Assembly: GCA_000231825.2 (NCBI GenBank)
Contig: JH720314.1
Coordinates: 1,037,466 to 1,101,465 of the forward strand
Length of the DNA stretch: 64,000 bases
From: Tetrahymena elliotti 4EA
Taxonomy: Eukaryota > Ciliophora > Oligohymenophorea > Hymenostomatida > Tetrahymenidae
Direction: 5' to 3'
The position numbers and the translations under genes were made by a program. Below the pieces are notes generated by a model. The model was given only the letters and a program-made list of their open reading frames with translations. It was not told the origin of the DNA and did no database searches. This document shows positions 59,304-64,000 of this stretch, one piece after another (position 1 is the stretch's first letter; each line of letters starts with the position of its first letter).

Positions 59304-61271
59304 GATCTATTTTTTCCTTTTATACTTAAATGTTAAAAATTTTGTTGTAAAATATAGCTTTTATTTAAGTATATTATAATTTAAAGTTTAAGTATTTTAT
59401 TTTGTACCCATACATACACATTAGTAAAATGCTTCAAAAATTAAAATTACAGAACTTAGCTATGATTTAAAAGTAACTTTCTCTTAAGTATTTTGTTTTT
59501 TCAAATCAAACATGTTATTTCTTTTTAATAAAAAAAACATTAAAAATTATTTGAAAAGTATTTTTACTTTCTTGTGATTATTATTAACATTTATGTATAA
59601 TTATTAAAATTTCAAAGTTGTTTATTTATTTTGGAAAGTCAAAAATCTTTTTTTTTAATTTCTTTTTAACAGATACTGATTCAAAAATTTAGAGGGTGGT
59701 TTAAGCTTTTTTGATTACTTAATTGTGGAGTAATATTGAATAATAACAATTTATTGAAATTTCTTTTAGCAAAGATGAATTAGATTAACATTATATTATT
59801 TATCAATATTAAAATAAATCTATTTTTTAGCTGTTTTTTTTAATTGATTTATCTTTTCTTTTTATTTTTTGTTTATTTTTATTGTGGTTTTTTATTTTTA
59901 CCTTCAAACGAAATAATACTTATTTCTGATTTTTATTTAAAATAAATCAGTAAATTTTAATTTGATTTAAGCCTTTTTCTTTCATAAATCATATACTCAC
60001 TTGCAAAATTTTTCCATCTAAAATTTTGTATTTTTTACCTGAATGTGCATGCGTTGTCTTTTCTTTTTATCAGTGATTTGAAAAAAAAAAAATTTGTTTT
60101 TTTCAGCGTATTTTCCTTTCTATGAATGATTTGATTATCCATTATAGAAACACCTTTTCTATGATTTTTAAATTAATATAAATATGAAAACTAATTTTTG
60201 GATGTTTTTTTTAGATTGACAAACATTTATTTAATTTTTTATTTCGAATATTTATTTTCTAAACAAAACTTTTAAATATTGCTATTTTAAAAAATAATTT
60301 AAATAAATTTGAATATATTCATGCTATTTGATTCAAAAATTTTAGTAGTCATTAGATTTATGGTGTTTTATATTTAAATCCTTTATAATAATTCATACTT
60401 TAAATTGAATGATATTTTTGTGTACTGGAATTGCCTTATGAGTTTATTTAATTCATCTATTGGGAGAATATTATTTTTAGCTTTTATGTTATGTTTTACC
60501 ACAATTTTTTTTTTATTTGGTAAAATTTCATTTGGAAATAATTAGTAATTACTTTAAAATAAACAAATAAATTTTTGATTAACTAACTTTGTTTAGTTAT
60601 TAATTTTGATGTAAAGTAAAATATTGTTTGGCATTAAAGCTAATACCCATTTTGAGGAATAAAAACTAATTTATCATACAAATAATCAAATTTATTTAAC
60701 AAAAACAAAATTTGTTATTTACAATTATTCTTTACAGAAAATCTGATTTTTTGAAAGGTAGTATTAATATTTTTGGTTTACATACGAAAAGACATTATTT
60801 TTTGTATGCGGCTATTATAATTTAAATTCTACAATTCTTAATGTAACTAGATGAAATTAATTAATTATCTGAGTTTTTATAAAACAAATAATCAATTATC
60901 CTTTTTGTATAAATCGACCAATAATTATCACTTGCTTTTTTAGCTTACGAAGTTGAAATACATTACTAATTTTTTATGAAATGAAATGGTTGAACTTTTC
61001 TTCAAAATTTCAAAATGAATAAATTAATCTAAATTTTTTTATTTCTAAAAAACTTGAAAAGTTATGTTTTAATCTTTGAAATGTAACATAAATAACGTTT
61101 ATATAGATTTATTTAATATTTGCTTTTTAATTTGTTAACTAATTGATTAGAGAAAAATTTTGATCATATATTTTTAAGAGAATATCAATCAATTTTTACT
61201 TGATTCTAATTCACCACCCTTCTTGCTAATATTAATCATAAATTTTAAAACTTAATAATTAATTAAGAAAA
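59304..61271. other. Long intergenic region, extremely AT-rich
   Basis: Two kilobases without a supported gene between two plus-strand genes. T-rich homopolymers dominate. No RNA gene or repeat array recognised. Confidence 0.6.
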
Positions 61272-64000
61272 ATGAGTTTAAGTATAAAGATATTTTTCTT
61301 AGTAGCTCTTTTAAAAGTCATAACTTGTCTTGACTACATCAAGTTGTAATAGGTTGAAATCAATTAAATTAAAATAATTGATGACCCTGTAAATCTTCTA
61401 AGAGATAATTATGCCTAATCTGTTTCTGTTAATCAAAATTTTGGTGTTGAGTTCACTCAAGCACCTTAAATATTGTTAAGTGTGATACGTTTAAACATGA
61501 AAACTCATCCACTAAATACATGTAGTTATAAAACTTCTGCTTATTCGATAAACAGTAAATCATTTAGCGTTAAAGTAGAAAAGGTAAGTGATGCATAATT
61601 ATATGGATTTAGTGTAAATTATTTTGCTATTAATAATAAAGATGCTTATGTTATAAATATAGATATTGATTTTGAAGGCTTAAATCCAAAGAAAATTGGT
61701 GATTGGTATTAAGTAAGTGTAACATACTAATATCAAAGAAGTAATTTTGATACTACTTAGTGGGAAGTAAGTGTTACTGCCTTTGTAGTAGGAGTAACAA
61801 AAGTTTTTGATAAATCATTAAATATTTCTTAATAGTGGTTTCATGCAGTAGTTGAAGTAGCATAATCAGCTTCGGATTTTACTATCACGATCAAAGCAGT
61901 TGATTTTTTACCTTGGGGAGGGTCACATAAAGTTTTTATTAACTATTTAGAATTTTATAAGAAAAAAAACAATGATTATTACAAAATACAAACTCAAATA
62001 GATAACTCTATCTTCCCTACTATCTTAACAACTAATCCTCTTTTCGATACTTCGATTGCCACTACAACTACTACTAGATCAAGTCCTTCACTAAAGTATG
62101 CTGTTTAAATTAATGATGTTAGAGGAATTTTCTATGGAATGATAAGTTCTAAAGAAAGATATGATAACTAATATAGACTTGAAATAGCAAATCCTTAGCT
62201 TGAATTAGATCCTGTGACATAATAACAATTATTTTCTTTCAATTATAATACTTGGGATTATAGTTAAGTATATTTTGCACAAACTTAATTTTTAGTTTTT
62301 TCATAAATTAATTGTAATTAAAACAATACTCTATTTTTTGATGACGCTTACTCTTGCTCAACTAAATGTCCTATAGGATATTATATTGCAACAACTTAAG
62401 ATCCTGTATTGGGTACTGTAAATTATTGTAGAGCATGTGATCCTTCATGTGTATACTGTAAAGGAAGTACAAGTAATGATTGTTTACTCTGTGATAATGG
62501 ATTTTATTTTTATGAAGCACTTTGCTATGATAATTGCCCGAATAGTTATTAGAAAAATGTGCCAAGGTAAACTTGCGATGTATGCACAGACTATGAAAAT
62601 CCAATCTGCTTTTCTTGTGAAAAAACTTGCTTTTAATGCAATAAAGATACACCAAATATCTGTACTAGCTGTAATCCTCAAACAATGATGTTAGATACAA
62701 ATGACAATATATGCAAGTGTTTAAATTAAAAGGATACCAGAAATAATTTTCTAATTTGTAGTTATGAAAGTACTGCTGTCACAAATAATTTTTTCAGTGT
62801 AGTCCCTAGATAATTAGTTATTGATTTTGGTTCAGCAATTAAAAGCCTTTCCTAGACTTCTAACACCCCTTTAGCTCTTTGCTTAGACATTTTTAGTTAA
62901 TCTACACTTAATTTCATGGGACCAAATCCTAATTGTTCTATTCAAGGAGATCTTTTGGTTGTAAATTTAGGTAAATAAATTTTTTTTTTATAAAAACAAT
63001 AAATAATTTAAACAAAAAATAGATGATTCTGCAACACTTTAGCAAAACTAAATTTAAATTTAACCATCTAAATTATAATTTGAAGATTCTAATATTCCAA
63101 TTTCTGAGTTATACTACTTAAAAGCAACAAAAAATTACTGTCTAAATAGTACAGTTAATTTTATATACAGACCTGTAGTGAGTACTTGTGATGATTTACA
63201 AATTTTGTTTAATGGAATTACTGGAGATGAAGGAAGGTAGTTTGTAAGCTTTAACTGGACCTTAATTTCAATCACAGGTGATATTACTCAAAACTAAATT
63301 TAGGTAATTAATTAAGTTATATCATAACTTAATGTAGACAATAGTACCTCATTAATTCTGAAAGCCAATATTCTACCTCCTAACATAGACATAAAAATTT
63401 AATTTAACTTTGAGTTAAGATCAGAATGCTATAAATCTAGTGTATTCTAAGTATATTATGAACAAAAAAAAATTATTGAAACAAGTTATTTATAGTCTAT
63501 TTATCCACCAATTTACAGGTAGATTAATTTTTATTTAATTATTTACTTTAATTTTATACAAAATTTTAAACTTCAAATAGATATATGAGCTTAAGTTTCT
63601 TCTTTGATTTTACAATTAAAAAATGCGAGTATGGTATTGTAGAATATTTACGTGAGCCTTTAAATCTACAAATAATTTCTCCTAGCTTAGTAGTTATTGA
63701 ATAAAGTATTAATAATTACAGTGAAACAAATTTTGAGGTAGATATCCCTGCTTATTCTTTACCCTCCAATCAAAAATTTACTTTTAATGTAAAATATCAT
63801 TAATATATATTATTTTGTTTTAATTATAGAATGTGTATGACTTATTTATTCATATATAAAAAATAGTTTAAGTTAACATTATCATCAGATAATATAATAT
63901 TTAATAATTTGGCAGTATCAGTTGATGTCTTGATTACTGACTTATTTATCATGATTTAAGGAGGACATAATCAAATAGTTAGCTATTAAAACTAGTTTAT
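61272..64000 (+). CDS. Secreted/membrane Cys-rich REJ-like protein, 3' part missing
   Basis: ATG 61272; residues 1-20 (MSLSIKIFFLVALLKVITCL) are a signal peptide. A ~330-residue beta-rich extracellular region follows. Then furin/growth-factor-receptor-type Cys-rich repeats at about 62325-62710 (CSTKCPIGYYIA, CRACDPSCVYCKG, CLLCDNGFYFYEALCYDNC, CTSCNPQTMML). After introns at about 62970-63021 and 63520-63580 come segments like the receptor-for-egg-jelly (REJ) module: VDIPAYSLPSNQKFTF, FKLTLSSDNIIFNNL and FIMIQGGHNQIVSYQ, the last matching the LxVxIxGG pattern. Ciliates encode many large surface proteins with this layout, usually ending in membrane spans or a PKD-like domain, which would lie beyond the window. 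An in-phase intron near 63790-63867 is optional: both readings stay open. Confidence 0.8.

Overview
The window looks like macronuclear-type genomic DNA of a Tetrahymena-like oligohymenophorean ciliate. The sequence is extremely AT-rich, introns are short (about 45-330 bases) with GT...AG ends, and every convincing reading frame is interrupted by TAA and TAG but ends only at TGA. Read with TAA/TAG = Gln, conserved proteins come out intact: isocitrate dehydrogenase, CDC50, SAM50, VAP, a front-end desaturase. Under the standard code almost every gene is broken, so ORFs called that way are mostly shadows. I saw no tRNA, rRNA, transposon or CRISPR array, and I cannot recognise promoters or terminators in this base composition.

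Layout. 1-9172 (all minus): a partial divergent kinase-like protein, a nine-repeat MORN protein, a small 125-aa protein (these three all start Met-Gly), then a CDC50 flippase subunit. 10937-13547 (plus): a Ser/Thr-rich protein with C-terminal MORN repeats. 14227-20819 (minus): a 957-aa coiled-coil protein, a cytochrome-b5 front-end desaturase, and a voltage-sensor-like membrane protein resembling the first sensor of two-pore channels. 21823-27643 (plus): a prion-like/coiled-coil protein and an unknown 339-aa protein. 29345-45182 (minus): a four-TM protein of possible tiny-macrocysts type, two unknown proteins (one with an internal duplication), a large WD40-coiled-coil axonemal protein of the CFAP43/44 type, NADP isocitrate dehydrogenase, and a Mis18/Yippee-like zinc protein. 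45864-46316 (plus): a small membrane protein. 47386-52070 (minus): an Asn/Gln-rich protein, SAM50 and VAP. 52642-54018 (plus): an unknown protein. 55082-56050 (minus): a RING/TRAF-type zinc-finger protein. 57149-59303 (plus): a ten-exon coiled-coil protein. 61272-64000 (plus): a secreted or membrane Cys-rich, REJ-like protein that runs off the end.

The genes do not form an operon or one pathway. Themes are membrane biology (flippase subunit, desaturase, VAP, SAM50, channel-like protein, acylated proteins), cilia (CFAP43/44-like, MORN and coiled-coil proteins) and a possible centromere factor. The most interesting items are the Mis18-like protein, the stand-alone two-pore-channel-type voltage sensor, the run of three predicted N-myristoylated proteins, and a desaturase whose catalytic-box Gln is a TAA codon lying exactly at a splice junction.
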